A stretch of DNA of 64,000 bases from Modicisalibacter radicis (GCF_900961225.1 NZ_CAAHFN010000054.1:1-64000); one strand, 5' to 3'. Shown: positions 34,168 to 43,864, numbered from the stretch's first letter. Notes: generated from the sequence alone by a model not told the origin. Numbers and translations: made by a program.

Positions 34168-35652
34168 TTGCCCAGCCTGACCCGACGGCGCGCCTTGAAG
34201 GCGGCTTGCGACAGCGCTCCCGTCGCCAGGATACTGGCCGTGCTGTTGCTGGTGCTGGCGCTGTTCATGCTGGCGCCGCTGGTACTGCTGGCGCTCGAAG
34301 GCTCCCTGGAAGCCCGGCCCTTCGCGCTGTCGATGGGAGTCGTCCTGGCGATCGCGCTACCCGTGCTGGTCCTGACGCGTGGCGTGCCCATCGAGCTGCG
34401 CCCCCGCCAGATGTTCGTCCTCACCACCCTGAGCTGGGTGACGATCTCCAGCTTCGCGAGCCTGCCCTTCGTCCTCGGCACGCCCTCCCTGTCCTTCACC
34501 AATGCCGTGTTCGAGTCCGTTTCCGCCATCACCACCACGGGCTCGACCATCCTGGTCGGCATCGATGGACTGTCGGACGGGTTGAAGCTCTGGCGGGGGA
34601 TGATGCAATGGCTGGGCGGCGTCGGGATCATCGTCATGGCGATCGCCATCCTGCCCTTCCTGAAGGTCGGCGGGATGCGCCTGTTCCAGACCGAATCCTC
34701 CGACTGGTCGGACAAGGTGCTGCCCCGCGCCGGCGGCATCGCCAAGGCCACGGGCGCCATCTACCTGGGATTCACCGGTATCGTGATGCTCTCCTACTGG
34801 CTGGCCGGCATGCTGCCCCTCGATGCGATCGTGCATGCCATGACCACGGTGGCCACGGGCGGCTTCGCCAATACCGACGATTCCTTCAGCGCCTACAGCC
34901 ACCAGCCGCAAATACTCTGGCTGGCATCGCTGTTCATGTTCTGCGCCTCCCTGCCCTTCGTCATGTACATCAGGGCCTTTCGCGAGACCCGCAGCGCCCT
35001 GTGGCGGGATCAGCAGGTCAGGGGCCTCGGCTACCTGCTGCTGGTCGCCATCGCCATTCTCACCGGCTACCGGATCAGCCAGGGCACGGACCCTTTCACG
35101 GCGCTGACCCAGGTCGCCTTCAACGTGACCTCCATCGTCAGTACCACGGGTTACGCCTCGGCCGACTACACGACCTGGGGCGCGCTGTGCATCGTCGCGT
35201 TCTTCTACCTGACCTTCATCGGCGGCTGCAGCGGCTCGACCAGCGGCGGCATGAAGATATTCCGCTTCCAGATCGGCCAGGTCATGCTGACGAACCAGTT
35301 GCGCTTCCTGGTCCATACCAGCGGCACGTTTCCGCAACGCTACAACGGTCGGCGCCTGCCGGAAGAAGTGATCCGGGGGGTCATCGCGTTCTCGTTCTTC
35401 TTCTTTCTGACCATCGCCGGTCTCGCCCTCGGGCTGGCCCTGCTGGGGCTCGACATGGTGACCGCGCTTTCGGGGGCGGCCACGGCGGTCGCCAATGTCG
35501 GCCCCGGGCTCGGCGAGACGATCGGGCCGTCCGGCAACTTTGCCTCCCTGCCCGACGCGGCCAAATGGCTGCTGTGCCTGGGGATGCTCATGGGCCGCCT
35601 GGAGATCCTCACCGTGATCGTGCTGTTCACGCCCACCTTCTGGAAGAAGTAG
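34168..35652 (+). CDS. trkH: Trk potassium uptake channel subunit
   Basis: A 494-residue TrkH/KtrB-family channel with four M1-P-M2 units. Filter-region segments are visible: SAITTTGSTIL (first), TVATGGFANTD (second), SIVSTTGYASADY (third) and NVGPGLGETIGPSG (fourth). GGCSGSTSGGMKIFR is the conserved intramembrane region. Translation starts at a TTG (34168), 7 bases after AAGGAGA, giving MPSLTRRRALK. The protein works with TrkA encoded directly upstream. Confidence 0.95.
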   Translation: MPSLTRRRALKAACDSAPVARILAVLLLVLALFMLAPLVLLALEGSLEARPFALSMGVVLAIALPVLVLTRGVPIELRPRQMFVLTTLSWVTISSFASLPFVLGTPSLSFTNAVFESVSAITTTGSTILVGIDGLSDGLKLWRGMMQWLGGVGIIVMAIAILPFLKVGGMRLFQTESSDWSDKVLPRAGGIAKATGAIYLGFTGIVMLSYWLAGMLPLDAIVHAMTTVATGGFANTDDSFSAYSHQPQILWLASLFMFCASLPFVMYIRAFRETRSALWRDQQVRGLGYLLLVAIAILTGYRISQGTDPFTALTQVAFNVTSIVSTTGYASADYTTWGALCIVAFFYLTFIGGCSGSTSGGMKIFRFQIGQVMLTNQLRFLVHTSGTFPQRYNGRRLPEEVIRGVIAFSFFFFLTIAGLALGLALLGLDMVTALSGAATAVANVGPGLGETIGPSGNFASLPDAAKWLLCLGMLMGRLEILTVIVLFTPTFWKK

Positions 35653-35695
35653 CGGCCTTCCCCACGAGCGACCACTTATTTACAGGAGAGCGCCC

Positions 35696-36583
35696 TTGTC
35701 CTCTTTACGACCCGCCAAGGTAGGCCTGCGCACGAAGATATTCCAGGTCATCTTCGAGTCGGACAGCCGCCTGGCCAAGGGCTTCGATATCGGCCTGATC
35801 CTGATGATCCTGGCCAGTGTGGCCGTGGTCATGCTGGATAGCGTCGACAGCTATCACAGCGCGTTCGGCACGCTCTTCTACGAAGCGGAATGGGCCTTCA
35901 CGCTGCTGTTCACGCTGGAGCTGGCGGCCCGCCTGTACTGCCTGGAGCGGCCCCTGAAGTACCTGACCTCGTTCTATGGCGTGATCGACCTGCTGTCGAT
36001 CCTGCCCACCTGGCTGGCCCTGCTGTTCCCCTGGGGGCAGTCGCTGCTGGTGGTGAGGCTGCTGCGCGTGCTGCGCATCTTCCGCGTGCTGCGGCTGATG
36101 CAGTTCGTCGGCGAGGGGCAGTTGCTGATCGATGCGCTGAAGAACAGCTGGCACCAGATCCTGCTGTTCCTGTTCGGCGTGCTGATGATCGTGATCATCT
36201 TCAGCAGCGTGGTCTATCTGATCGAGCCCCCCGAAGCGGGCTTCACCAATATCCCCACGGCGGTCTACTGGGGCGTGGTCACCCTGACCACGGTGGGTTA
36301 TGGCGACATCACGCCGGTCACCCCGCTGGGCCAGTTCATCTCGATGATGGTCATGCTGATCGGCTATTCGATCATCGCCGTGCCCACCGGGGTGTTCTCC
36401 GCCGAGGTGATTCGCTCGCTGCGCGAGCAGCGCTACTCCAACGAGGCCTGCCCCGGCTGCGGCCTCGACCGCCACGATCACGACGCCCGCTACTGCCGGC
36501 GCTGCGGCACCTGGCTCAACGAGGAGACCGAGGATCCGCGCCATGAACGCGACGCGGATCGTGCCGACGGGCAGGAATCATGA
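35696..36583 (+). CDS. Voltage-gated potassium channel with C-terminal zinc ribbon
   Basis: A 295-residue six-helix channel. S4 is regularly charged (Arg at 121, 124, 127, 130 and 133 in RLLRVLRIFRVLRLM). The selectivity filter is TTVGYGD at 198-204. After S6 a short tail carries CPGC (252-255) and CRRC (267-270), a zinc ribbon not usual in Kv channels. It starts with TTG after AGGAGA. It is third in line after trkA-trkH, 43 bases later. It probably releases potassium or sets membrane potential, as a counterpart to uptake. The zinc ribbon may regulate gating. Confidence 0.9.
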   Translation: MSSLRPAKVGLRTKIFQVIFESDSRLAKGFDIGLILMILASVAVVMLDSVDSYHSAFGTLFYEAEWAFTLLFTLELAARLYCLERPLKYLTSFYGVIDLLSILPTWLALLFPWGQSLLVVRLLRVLRIFRVLRLMQFVGEGQLLIDALKNSWHQILLFLFGVLMIVIIFSSVVYLIEPPEAGFTNIPTAVYWGVVTLTTVGYGDITPVTPLGQFISMMVMLIGYSIIAVPTGVFSAEVIRSLREQRYSNEACPGCGLDRHDHDARYCRRCGTWLNEETEDPRHERDADRADGQES

Positions 36584-37207
36584 TCAGGTGATGAACGGCG
36601 CCGTGTCGCCGCGCCCTTCGCGGACGATGGTGGGCGGCAGCTCGCGCAGGTCGACCACCGTGGTGGGCTCCAGATGGCAGGCGCCGCCATCGACGACCAG
36701 GTCGAGATGCGCGCCGAAGCGTTCGCGGATCGTTTCCGGGTCGGTCATCGGCAGTTCCTCGTCGACCGGGATCAGCGTCACGCTCATCAGCGGCTCGCCG
36801 AGCGCCTCGAGCAGCGCATGGGTAATGCGATGGTCGGGCACGCGCACCCCGATCGAGCGGCGCTTGGGATGCAGCAGCAGGCGCGGTACCTCGTTGGTGG
36901 CGTTGAGTATGAAGGTGTAGGGACCGGGGGTCTGGTTCTTGAGCAGGCGGAACACCGCGTTGTCGACCTTGGCGTAGGTGCCGATCTCCGACAGGTCGGA
37001 ACACACCAGCGTGAAGTTGTGCTTGTCGTCCAGCGAGCGCAGCCACTTGATCTTCTCGATGGCCTTCTTGTCGCCCAGGTGGCAGCCCAGGGCGTAACCC
37101 GAATCGGTGGGGTAAGCGATCACTCCGCCATCCTTGATGATCTTGACGGCCTGGTCGATCAGCCGCTTCTGCGGGTTTTCCGGGTGAATCTGAAAGAATT
37201 GGGTCAT
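36584..37207 (-). CDS. yciO: YrdC/Sua5-family protein YciO
   Basis: A 207-residue YciO. The family core is seen in AVKIIKDGGVIAYPTDSGYALGC, KKAIEKIKWLRSLD, PGPYTFILNATNEVPRLLLHPKRRSIGVRVPDH, and the C-terminal TTVVDLR. It belongs to the threonylcarbamoyl-AMP synthase superfamily, but YciO itself has a less clear function than TsaC. ATG follows GGGAGGTG. The gene lies 105 bases after rnm on the same strand, as in Escherichia coli, and ends one base from the convergent channel gene. Confidence 0.93.
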   Translation of the reverse strand: MTQFFQIHPENPQKRLIDQAVKIIKDGGVIAYPTDSGYALGCHLGDKKAIEKIKWLRSLDDKHNFTLVCSDLSEIGTYAKVDNAVFRLLKNQTPGPYTFILNATNEVPRLLLHPKRRSIGVRVPDHRITHALLEALGEPLMSVTLIPVDEELPMTDPETIRERFGAHLDLVVDGGACHLEPTTVVDLRELPPTIVREGRGDTAPFIT

Positions 37208-37312
37208 GGCACCTCCCTGGAAAGGATCACGGACGGATAAGACATAGCGCGACGGCCGGTCACGGCGCAGCCGGCTACTGTCAGCCTAGCAGGCCGAGGG
37301 ACGACTCCGCCT

Positions 37313-38200
37313 TCACGCGGCGAAGGCGGCCAGCCGCGGATGGCGCCAGAGCGGCGCGACCGGCGTGCGCGGCGCGGCGCTCATGCTGCCGGGAGCCAGC
37401 GGGCCGCCGGGGAAATGGAAGTCGCTGCCCAGCGAGGCGTACAGCTCGCGCTCGACGAGCTGGCGCGCCAGGTCGCGGGACAGGTCGGGGTTCTGGAAGC
37501 CGCTGATCAGCTCCACCGATTCGCCGCCGGCCGCGGCGAAGTCGTCGATCAGCAGGCCGCGCTTGCGCCGGGTCAGGCCGTAGCGCAGCGGATGGGCGAG
37601 CGACGCCACTCCGCCGGCGTCGCGCACCCATTCGATCGCCGCGCCGAGGTACGGCCAGTGCATCTTGACGTCGCCGCGCTTGCCGGCACCCAGGTAGCGC
37701 TTGAAGGCCGCGGCCATGTCGGGCACCAGGCCGGCTTCGACCAGCGCGCGGGCGAAATCGGGCCGCCCCAGTGGGCGCTCACTCGCGGCGCAGGCGCGTG
37801 CCCGGGCCAGTGCGTCGTCCAGGCCGACCGCCTCGAGCCGCTTGGCGATCTCGATGCCGCGCCGCTCGCGGGACTCGGCCTGGGCCGCCAGCCCCTCGAC
37901 GAGCGAGCCCTGCACGCCGGCGGGCAGATAGCCCAGCACATGGATGGTCACGCCCCGCCACTGCACCGAGAGCTCGGTGCCCGCGAGCAGGCGCAGTCCC
38001 AGCCGATCGGCCGCCGCGGCGGCCTCGGCCATCCCGGCGACGGTATCGTGGTCGGTCAGCGCCACATGGCTCAGGCCGCGGCCATGGCACAGCGCCATCA
38101 GCTCGGCGGGCGGCAGCGCGCCATCGGAGGCGGTGGAGTGCATGTGCAGATCGACGCCGGTGACGGCCTCGAGCGAATCGGGGAGTGCGATCATGGGCAT
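37313..38200 (-). CDS. rnm: PHP-domain 5'-3' exoribonuclease (RNase AM)
   Basis: A 295-residue PHP phosphoesterase. Metal ligands lie in DLHMHSTASDG and ALTDHDTVAGM; further ligands are LAGTELSV, GGVASLAHP and SLGSDFHFPG. This is YciV/TrpH of E. coli, now known to trim the 5' ends of rRNA. The ATG at 38200 or 38194 is possible; neither has a strong ribosome site. It is divergent from yciB and is followed by yciO, the enterobacterial gene order. Confidence 0.92.
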   Translation of the reverse strand: MPMIALPDSLEAVTGVDLHMHSTASDGALPPAELMALCHGRGLSHVALTDHDTVAGMAEAAAAADRLGLRLLAGTELSVQWRGVTIHVLGYLPAGVQGSLVEGLAAQAESRERRGIEIAKRLEAVGLDDALARARACAASERPLGRPDFARALVEAGLVPDMAAAFKRYLGAGKRGDVKMHWPYLGAAIEWVRDAGGVASLAHPLRYGLTRRKRGLLIDDFAAAGGESVELISGFQNPDLSRDLARQLVERELYASLGSDFHFPGGPLAPGSMSAAPRTPVAPLWRHPRLAAFAA

Positions 38201-38302
38201 GACGCCGGCAGGCGTCTTTGTCAGAATAAGGCCGGTTATGGTGCGCGCCCCTTCGCAACGGGTCAACGCCAACTCGGCCTGCGCCACACGAGACTCCTGC
38301 CA

Positions 38303-38839
38303 ATGAAGCTGTTTATCGACTTTCTGCCCATCGCGATCTTCTTCGCGGTCTATCATTTCTCCGGCGACATCGTGCTCGCCACCCTGGTACTGATCCCCGC
38401 CACGCTGGCCCAGGTCGGCTTCGTGCGCTGGCGCTACAAGCGCGTCGAGAAGATGCAGCTGGTGACCCTGGCGCTGGTGGTCGTGCTGGGCGGAGCGACG
38501 GTGATGTTCCACAATCCGGCGTTCATCCAGTGGAAACCGACCGTGGTCAACGCGCTGTTCGCGATGGCCTTCCTGACCGCGCCGCTGTTCGGCGGCAAGA
38601 CGCTGATCGAGCGCATGATGGGCCACGCCATGAGCCTGCCGGGGGCGATCTGGAAGCGCCTCAACCTCGCCTGGGTGGTGTTCTTCGCCGCCATGGCGCT
38701 GCTCAACGTCTACGTCTTCAAGACCTTCGACGAGGCCACCTGGGTCAATTTCAAGCTGTTCGGCATGCTCGGCCTGACCCTGGCGTTCATCGTCGCCCAG
38801 GGCTTCTATCTGCGCCGCTACCTGGCCAGCCCGCAATGA
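38303..38839 (+). CDS. yciB: Inner-membrane spanning protein YciB (septation protein A family)
   Basis: A 178-residue membrane protein with five hydrophobic segments, opening [21 protein letters not shown] and containing [18 protein letters not shown] and [19 protein letters not shown]. The family takes part in cell-envelope growth and septation. ATG at 38303. It is divergent from rnm and is followed by yciI 17 bases later. Confidence 0.95.
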   Translation: MKLFIDFLPIAIFFAVYHFSGDIVLATLVLIPATLAQVGFVRWRYKRVEKMQLVTLALVVVLGGATVMFHNPAFIQWKPTVVNALFAMAFLTAPLFGGKTLIERMMGHAMSLPGAIWKRLNLAWVVFFAAMALLNVYVFKTFDEATWVNFKLFGMLGLTLAFIVAQGFYLRRYLASPQ

Positions 38840-38856
38840 AAGACAAGGAGACACCC

Positions 38857-39156
38857 ATGCTTTATGCCATCCTCAGCGAAGACGTGAAGAACAGCCTGGA
38901 CAAGCGCCAGTCGGCACGCCCCGACCACCTGGCACGGCTCGAGAAGCTGCGCGACCAGGGACGGCTGGTGCTGGCCGGCCCGCATCCCGCGGTCGATGCC
39001 GAGGCCCCCGGCGACGCCGGCTTCAGCGGCAGCCTGGTGGTCGCCGAGTTCGACAGCCTCGACGAGGCCCAGGCCTGGGCCGACGCCGACCCGTACGCCA
39101 TCGCCGGCGTCTACGCCAGGGTCACCGTCAAGCCGTTCAAGAAGGTCCTGCCCTGA
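38857..39156 (+). CDS. yciI: YciI family protein
   Basis: A 99-residue ferredoxin-like small protein: [42 protein letters not shown], and [22 protein letters not shown]. The putative active-site His and Asp (RxxHLxRL, DPY) are present. Its function is not established. ATG follows AAGGAG by 6 bases. It is cotranscribed with yciB. Confidence 0.93.
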   Translation: MLYAILSEDVKNSLDKRQSARPDHLARLEKLRDQGRLVLAGPHPAVDAEAPGDAGFSGSLVVAEFDSLDEAQAWADADPYAIAGVYARVTVKPFKKVLP

Positions 39157-39466
39157 TCCGGGCGGACGGTCGCCGGTCGGGGGATAAGACGCCTCGGTGG
39201 CCCCCGCCGCACGCGGCGCAGCCCCTCCCGTTCGCCGACATGGCCGAAGGGGCCGCCGCCAACGCCTTGCTTTTGCGCAGGAAAAGCCCGATGGCCGGGT
39301 TATCCACGACAGCGTTATCCACAGCCGCGTTTTGCACAGTCGCTGTGGAAAACCCTGTTAAGAGACGGCGGACACACCGCGCGTCGGCAATCACCACGCC
39401 GCCTCACCGAGATCGATCAAATAATGACCAACTGGTTTCAGGCCCATCCGCCGGAGGAGTGCGAGC
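39157..39466. other. Intergenic region before mnmC
   Basis: No gene was recognised in this 310-base gap. Its notable content is the cluster of DnaA boxes at 39301-39353, listed separately. A GGAGGAG ribosome site for mnmC lies near 39452. Confidence 0.6.
39301..39353. promoter_or_regulatory. Cluster of four DnaA-box-like sites
   Basis: Within 53 bases lie TTATCCACG (39301-39309), the exact consensus TTATCCACA (39316-39324), TTTTGCACA (39331-39339), and inverted TGTGGAAAA (39345-39353). No dnaA, dnaN or mnmG-type oriC genes are near, so this is more likely a DnaA titration or regulatory site than an origin. Confidence 0.6.
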
Positions 39467-41518
39467 GTGTCGCGAAGCGCCGATGACCCTGCCCGTCCGC
39501 TGTCGCCGCTCACCGCGCTGACCCCGGCCGAACTCACCTGGCAGGCGGACGACATCGGCGAGGCGCCGCACTCCAGCCGCTTCGGCGATGTGTACTTCTC
39601 GCGCCACGACGGTCGCGCCGAGGCCCGGCACGTGTTCCTCGAAGGCAACGATCTGCCCCGGCGCTTCGCCGCCTGGATCGAGTCGCGCCCGTTCGTGATC
39701 GGCGAGACCGGCTTCGGCACCGGGCTCAACCTGCTCTGCGCCTGGGCCTGCTTCGAGTCCCGTGCCCCGGCCGGGGCCCGTCTGCACCTGGTTTCCACCG
39801 AGCGTTTCCCGCTGGCCCGCGATGACCTGGCGCGCGCCCTGAGCGCCTGGCCGGACCTCGCGCCCAAGGCGCGCCGGCTGATCGCGCAATGGCCCGAGCC
39901 GGTCAGCGGCGTGCATCGGCTGTGGCTCGACGAGCGCGTGACCCTCGACCTGCATTTCGGCGACAGCGCCGAATGTCTGGCACAGCTGGACGGCCGCGTC
40001 GATGCCTGGTTCCTCGACGGCTTCGCGCCCAGCAAGAACCCCGAGATGTGGCGGCCGGAACTGTTCGCGGCCATGGCCCAGGCGAGCCGGCCGGCGGCGA
40101 GCGTGGCCACCTTTACCTGCGCCGGGGTGGTCAAGCGCGGGCTCGCCGCCGCCGGTTTCGCCTGGCGCAAGGCGCCGGGCTTCGGGCGCAAGCGCGAGAT
40201 GCTGTGCGCCACGCTGGAAACCCCCGCCGAGGACGACCGGCGCCGCGAGACGCCCTGGTTCGTTCCGCCACCCCCCCGGCCGGCGCGCCACGTCGCGGTG
40301 ATCGGCGCCGGACTGGCCGGCGGCTGTGTCGCCCAGGCCCTGGCGCGGCGCGGCATCGACGTTACCCTGCTCGACCGCGAGGCACCCGGCGCCGGGGCCT
40401 CGGGCAATCGCCAGGGGGCGCTCTACGTCAAGCTCGCCGCCGAGACCAACCGCCAGAGCCGCGTCTATCTGGCCGGGCTGCTCCACAGCCGTCGCTGGCT
40501 CGCCGAGATAGATCCGAGGCGCCGACTGTGGCGGGACTGCGGCGTGCTGCAACTGGCGACGGGGGAGCGCGAGACGCGCCGCCAGCGACGCTTTCTCGCC
40601 AATCACGCCCTGCCGGCGACGGTGGTCGAGGGGCTGACCTCGCTCCAGGCCAGCGAACGTGCCGGGCTGGGCGGCGAACGCTCGCTCGCTCACGGCGGGC
40701 TGGAGTATCCACAGGCCGGCTGGGTGCGCCCCGCCGAGCTGTGCCGGTCGCTGGCCGCCACCCCGGGCGTGACCTTCAGGCACGCCACGGTCGAGGCCCT
40801 GCTGGGTGATCAGGCGGGCTGGACATTGCAGCTGGCGAACGGCGAGACGCTGACCGCCGACCAGGTGGTGATCGCCACGGCGACCCAGGCCAACCGCTTT
40901 CCCCAGACCGCCGAACTGCCGCTGCAGCCGATCCGCGGCCAGCTCTCGAGCGTCGCGCTGCCGTCGGGCAGCCCCGGTCTCGAGCGGGTGGTCTGCGCCG
41001 GGGGCTACGTGGCGCCGGCCTGTGACGGCGTACTGAGCTTCGGCGCCAGCTTCGTCCCCAACGATGACGACGCCGGGCTGCGCGAGGCCGACCATGCAAC
41101 GAACCTGGCCGAGCTCAGACGCACCTTGCCGGGCTTCGTGGACGCGCTGGAGAAGGCCGGCGCGCGGCTGAATCCGGACGAGCTCGCCGGGCGTGCCGCG
41201 GTGCGCGCGGCGAGTCCGGACAAGACGCCCTACGCCGGGCCGGTGCCCGATGCGACCCGCTGGCAAGCCGACTACGCGGCACTGGCCAAGGATGCCCGGC
41301 GCGTGCCGCAAGCGCCCGGCGCCCATCATGCGGGGCTGTGGATCAGCGCCGCGCATGGCTCGCGGGGGCTGGCCAGCGCACCGCTGTGCGCCGAGCTGAT
41401 CGCCTCGCGGATCTGCGACGAGCCCTTGCCCGTGGCGCGCGAACTCGCCGATCACCTGCACCCCGGCCGGCGCCTGATCGCCGACCTGGTGCGTGGCAAC
41501 GCCTCGCCCCGGGCGTGA
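39467..41518 (+). CDS. mnmC: tRNA 5-methylaminomethyl-2-thiouridine bifunctional protein MnmC
   Basis: A 683-residue fusion. The N-terminal part (about 1-260) is an SAM methyltransferase with SRFGDVYFSRHDG, IGETGFGTGLNLLCAW and DAWFLDGFAPSKNPEMW. The C-terminal part is a DAO-type FAD oxidoreductase starting VAVIGAGLAGGCVAQALARRG. Together they convert cmnm5 to nm5 and then mnm5 on the wobble uridine of some tRNAs. GTG start follows GGAGGAG. The upstream region holds a DnaA-box cluster. It lies 19 bases from the convergent dehydrogenase gene. Confidence 0.96.
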   Translation: MSRSADDPARPLSPLTALTPAELTWQADDIGEAPHSSRFGDVYFSRHDGRAEARHVFLEGNDLPRRFAAWIESRPFVIGETGFGTGLNLLCAWACFESRAPAGARLHLVSTERFPLARDDLARALSAWPDLAPKARRLIAQWPEPVSGVHRLWLDERVTLDLHFGDSAECLAQLDGRVDAWFLDGFAPSKNPEMWRPELFAAMAQASRPAASVATFTCAGVVKRGLAAAGFAWRKAPGFGRKREMLCATLETPAEDDRRRETPWFVPPPPRPARHVAVIGAGLAGGCVAQALARRGIDVTLLDREAPGAGASGNRQGALYVKLAAETNRQSRVYLAGLLHSRRWLAEIDPRRRLWRDCGVLQLATGERETRRQRRFLANHALPATVVEGLTSLQASERAGLGGERSLAHGGLEYPQAGWVRPAELCRSLAATPGVTFRHATVEALLGDQAGWTLQLANGETLTADQVVIATATQANRFPQTAELPLQPIRGQLSSVALPSGSPGLERVVCAGGYVAPACDGVLSFGASFVPNDDDAGLREADHATNLAELRRTLPGFVDALEKAGARLNPDELAGRAAVRAASPDKTPYAGPVPDATRWQADYAALAKDARRVPQAPGAHHAGLWISAAHGSRGLASAPLCAELIASRICDEPLPVARELADHLHPGRRLIADLVRGNASPRA

Positions 41519-41537
41519 CCGGGGCGGCAGTGCCGGC

Positions 41538-42341
41538 TTACTGCATGAACCAGCCGTGGCTGACCACGATCGACTGGCCGGTCAGTGCGTTGGAGGGGAA
41601 GGTGGCGAGATACAGCGCGGTCTCGGCGACATCGGCGACGGTGGTGAACTGCTTGTCGACGGTGTCCTTGAGGAACACCTTCTCGACCACCTCCTCCTCG
41701 CTCATGCCGTGCTCGCGGGCCTGATCGGGGATCTGCTTCTCGACCAGCGGGGTCTTCACGTAACCCGGGCAGATGGTGTTGGCACGGATGCCGTAGGCCG
41801 CGCCCTCCTTGGCCATGGTCCGGCACAGCCCCAGCAGGCCGTGCTTGGCGGTGACGTAGGGCGACTTCATCGCCGAGGCCTCGTGGGAGTGCACCGAGCC
41901 CATGTAGAGCAGGCAGCCGCCGCTTTCCTGCTGCATCATCTGGCGGAAGGCGGCGCGGGTGGTCAGGAAGCTGCCGTCGAGCTGGATGTTGGTGACCTTC
42001 TTCCAGGCGTCGTAGGAGAGCTTGTGGATCGGCTCGACGTGCTGCGAACCGGCGTTGGCGATCATCACGTCGAGCCGCCCGTAGGTGTCGACGGTCTGCT
42101 TGAAGGCGGCCTCGACCTGAGCCTCGTCGGTCACGTCGGCGGCCACGCCGAGTGCCGTGCCGCCCTGCTCGGTGATCTCGCGAGCCGCGGCCTCGGCCGC
42201 CTCACGGTCGAGATCGAGGATCACCACCTTGGCACCCTGATTGACGAACAGCCTGGCGATCTCCTTGCCGATACCGCTGGCGGCGCCGGTGATCAGCGCC
42301 ACCTGGTCCTGGATGCGGCCCTGTGCCGGATGCTGTGACAT
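41538..42341 (-). CDS. bdhA: 3-hydroxybutyrate dehydrogenase
   Basis: A 267-residue SDR with cofactor motif TGAASGIG, NAG at the end of strand 4 (IANAGSQHVEPI), catalytic Ser in MGSVHSHEAS and YVTAK (Tyr and Lys), and the NICPGYVKTPLVEKQI segment typical of D-3-hydroxybutyrate dehydrogenases. It interconverts 3-hydroxybutyrate and acetoacetate during PHB turnover. ATG at 42341 follows AAGGAGAG. It lies 138 bases downstream of the patatin gene on the same strand. Confidence 0.92.
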   Translation of the reverse strand: MSQHPAQGRIQDQVALITGAASGIGKEIARLFVNQGAKVVILDLDREAAEAAAREITEQGGTALGVAADVTDEAQVEAAFKQTVDTYGRLDVMIANAGSQHVEPIHKLSYDAWKKVTNIQLDGSFLTTRAAFRQMMQQESGGCLLYMGSVHSHEASAMKSPYVTAKHGLLGLCRTMAKEGAAYGIRANTICPGYVKTPLVEKQIPDQAREHGMSEEEVVEKVFLKDTVDKQFTTVADVAETALYLATFPSNALTGQSIVVSHGWFMQ

Positions 42342-42479
42342 TGCGCTCTCTCCTTGGTCGATCCACCTGGCGGCCTTCTGCGGCCTGGCAAGCGGTAGGC
42401 GACGCCAGCGGCATCGCTTCATTGAATCTAGTAACTTAGCGCCAGCCAAAAGGACTTGGCAACGACTGCCGATCCCGGC

Positions 42480-43634
42480 TCAGACGTCGGCCGCGTCGGT
42501 CATCTCTTCCAACTCGCCGTCCTCCCGGCTGCGGTAACTGCAGACCTCGGCGCCGATGTCGTCGCTGACCGGGTCGCGCCGGCAGGGGCAGACCTGAAGC
42601 GCGCGGGTCATGTCCCGTTGGCCCATCCGCCAGCGCTCCATGATCGTGGCGTAGGAAAAGTCGATGTCCTTCTGGGCGGTTTCACTTTCGCGAACCGGTG
42701 CCAGCAGGCGCACGATGTTGACCGGCGAACGCTCCGCCTGCTCCAGCAATTGCTGGATCTCGGGGCGCTGGCGCGTCTGCTCGTCCAGGTGCCGGCCCAG
42801 CGTCCTGATCGCCTGGCGCTGGCTATTGAGCTGCTTGAGAAAGTGCAGGTTGTGGCCGGCGCGGGTCGAATACTGGATATCCTTCTCGCGGAGCATGGCC
42901 TCGGCGATGGTCTCGGGCACCGGCCCTTCGGGGCTCCACAGGTCGACGACATAGCAGTTGACCGCCATGTCGCTGCCCGGACGCTCGCTCTCGACCACAT
43001 AGTCCATCGGCGTGTTGGAGCACAGGCCGCCGTCCCAGTAGGCCTCGCCGTCGATCCACACCGGCGGGAACCCGGGCGGCAGGGCGCCGCTGGCGAGAAT
43101 GTGCTCGCTGCGCAGGGTGTCGTGCTGGCTGTCGAAGTAACGCATCGCGCCCTTGGCGACATTCACCGTGCCCACGCTCAGGCGCATGCCGTCGTGCAGG
43201 TCGCGGGTGCCCAGGCGCTCGAAGTCGATCAGCTGCTCGAGGGTCTCGCGCAGCGGTGCGGTGTCGTAGAAGCTCGGCGGCACGTCCCAGAGATTGTGGG
43301 TGTAGGGGATCAGCCACGGCGGGCGCGGCCGGAAGAACCCCGGCACGCCGGACGTCAGCGCCATGAGCTTGGCCGCGCGGGCCTCGTGATGCGCCAGGGC
43401 GACGCCCGAGCTGTAGCCGGGCTGGGCGATGCGCGTCCAGAACGCCCGCAGTTGGGCAAGGCTCTCCTCGCGGCGATTGCCGGCGATCAGCGCGGCGTTG
43501 ATCGCGCCCACCGAGGTGCCCACCACCCAGTCCGGCTCGATGCCCGCCTGCTGCAGCGCTTCGAAGACACCGGCCTGATAGGCGCCGAGCGCCCCGCCGC
43601 CCTGCAACACCAGGATATTCATGGCTCGTGGCAT
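42480..43634 (-). CDS. Patatin-like phospholipase with DUF3734 tail
   Basis: A 384-residue hydrolase. The oxyanion glycine loop is LQGGGALGAYQAG, the nucleophile is Ser in GTSVGAIN, and the aspartate is in DGG (WDGGLCSNTP), giving the patatin dyad. The C-terminal part (FLKQLNSQRQAIRTLGRHL, DFSYATIMERWRMGQRDM) matches the DUF3734 extension. Such genes are often paired with bdhA in PHB producers, so a link to PHB granules or lipid is likely, but this is inference. ATG at 43634 follows AGGGGG. Confidence 0.9.
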   Translation of the reverse strand: MPRAMNILVLQGGGALGAYQAGVFEALQQAGIEPDWVVGTSVGAINAALIAGNRREESLAQLRAFWTRIAQPGYSSGVALAHHEARAAKLMALTSGVPGFFRPRPPWLIPYTHNLWDVPPSFYDTAPLRETLEQLIDFERLGTRDLHDGMRLSVGTVNVAKGAMRYFDSQHDTLRSEHILASGALPPGFPPVWIDGEAYWDGGLCSNTPMDYVVESERPGSDMAVNCYVVDLWSPEGPVPETIAEAMLREKDIQYSTRAGHNLHFLKQLNSQRQAIRTLGRHLDEQTRQRPEIQQLLEQAERSPVNIVRLLAPVRESETAQKDIDFSYATIMERWRMGQRDMTRALQVCPCRRDPVSDDIGAEVCSYRSREDGELEEMTDAADV

Positions 43635-43864
43635 GTTGCCCCCTGACGAGACGATGAGAAATCGACCCCGCCCTTGGCGATAAGTGCCGTCATTGCGACG
43701 GCTCGACCTCTCACTCTAGGAAAGAGAGTGCTGCATCGCAACATGCCATGAGTCCCATACCAGGCGATCATGGCTGGAAAGGACTGGCCTGCTGCTCTTC
43801 ACTGAACCATCGAATAGTGAACGGGAACTTCCTTCGCTGTCTTTTTGTCCATACAATAAAACCA

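Noticed and set aside
39301-39353. Chromosomal replication origin
   Set aside because: No dnaA, dnaN, mnmG or rpmH nearby and no AT-rich unwinding region beside the boxes.
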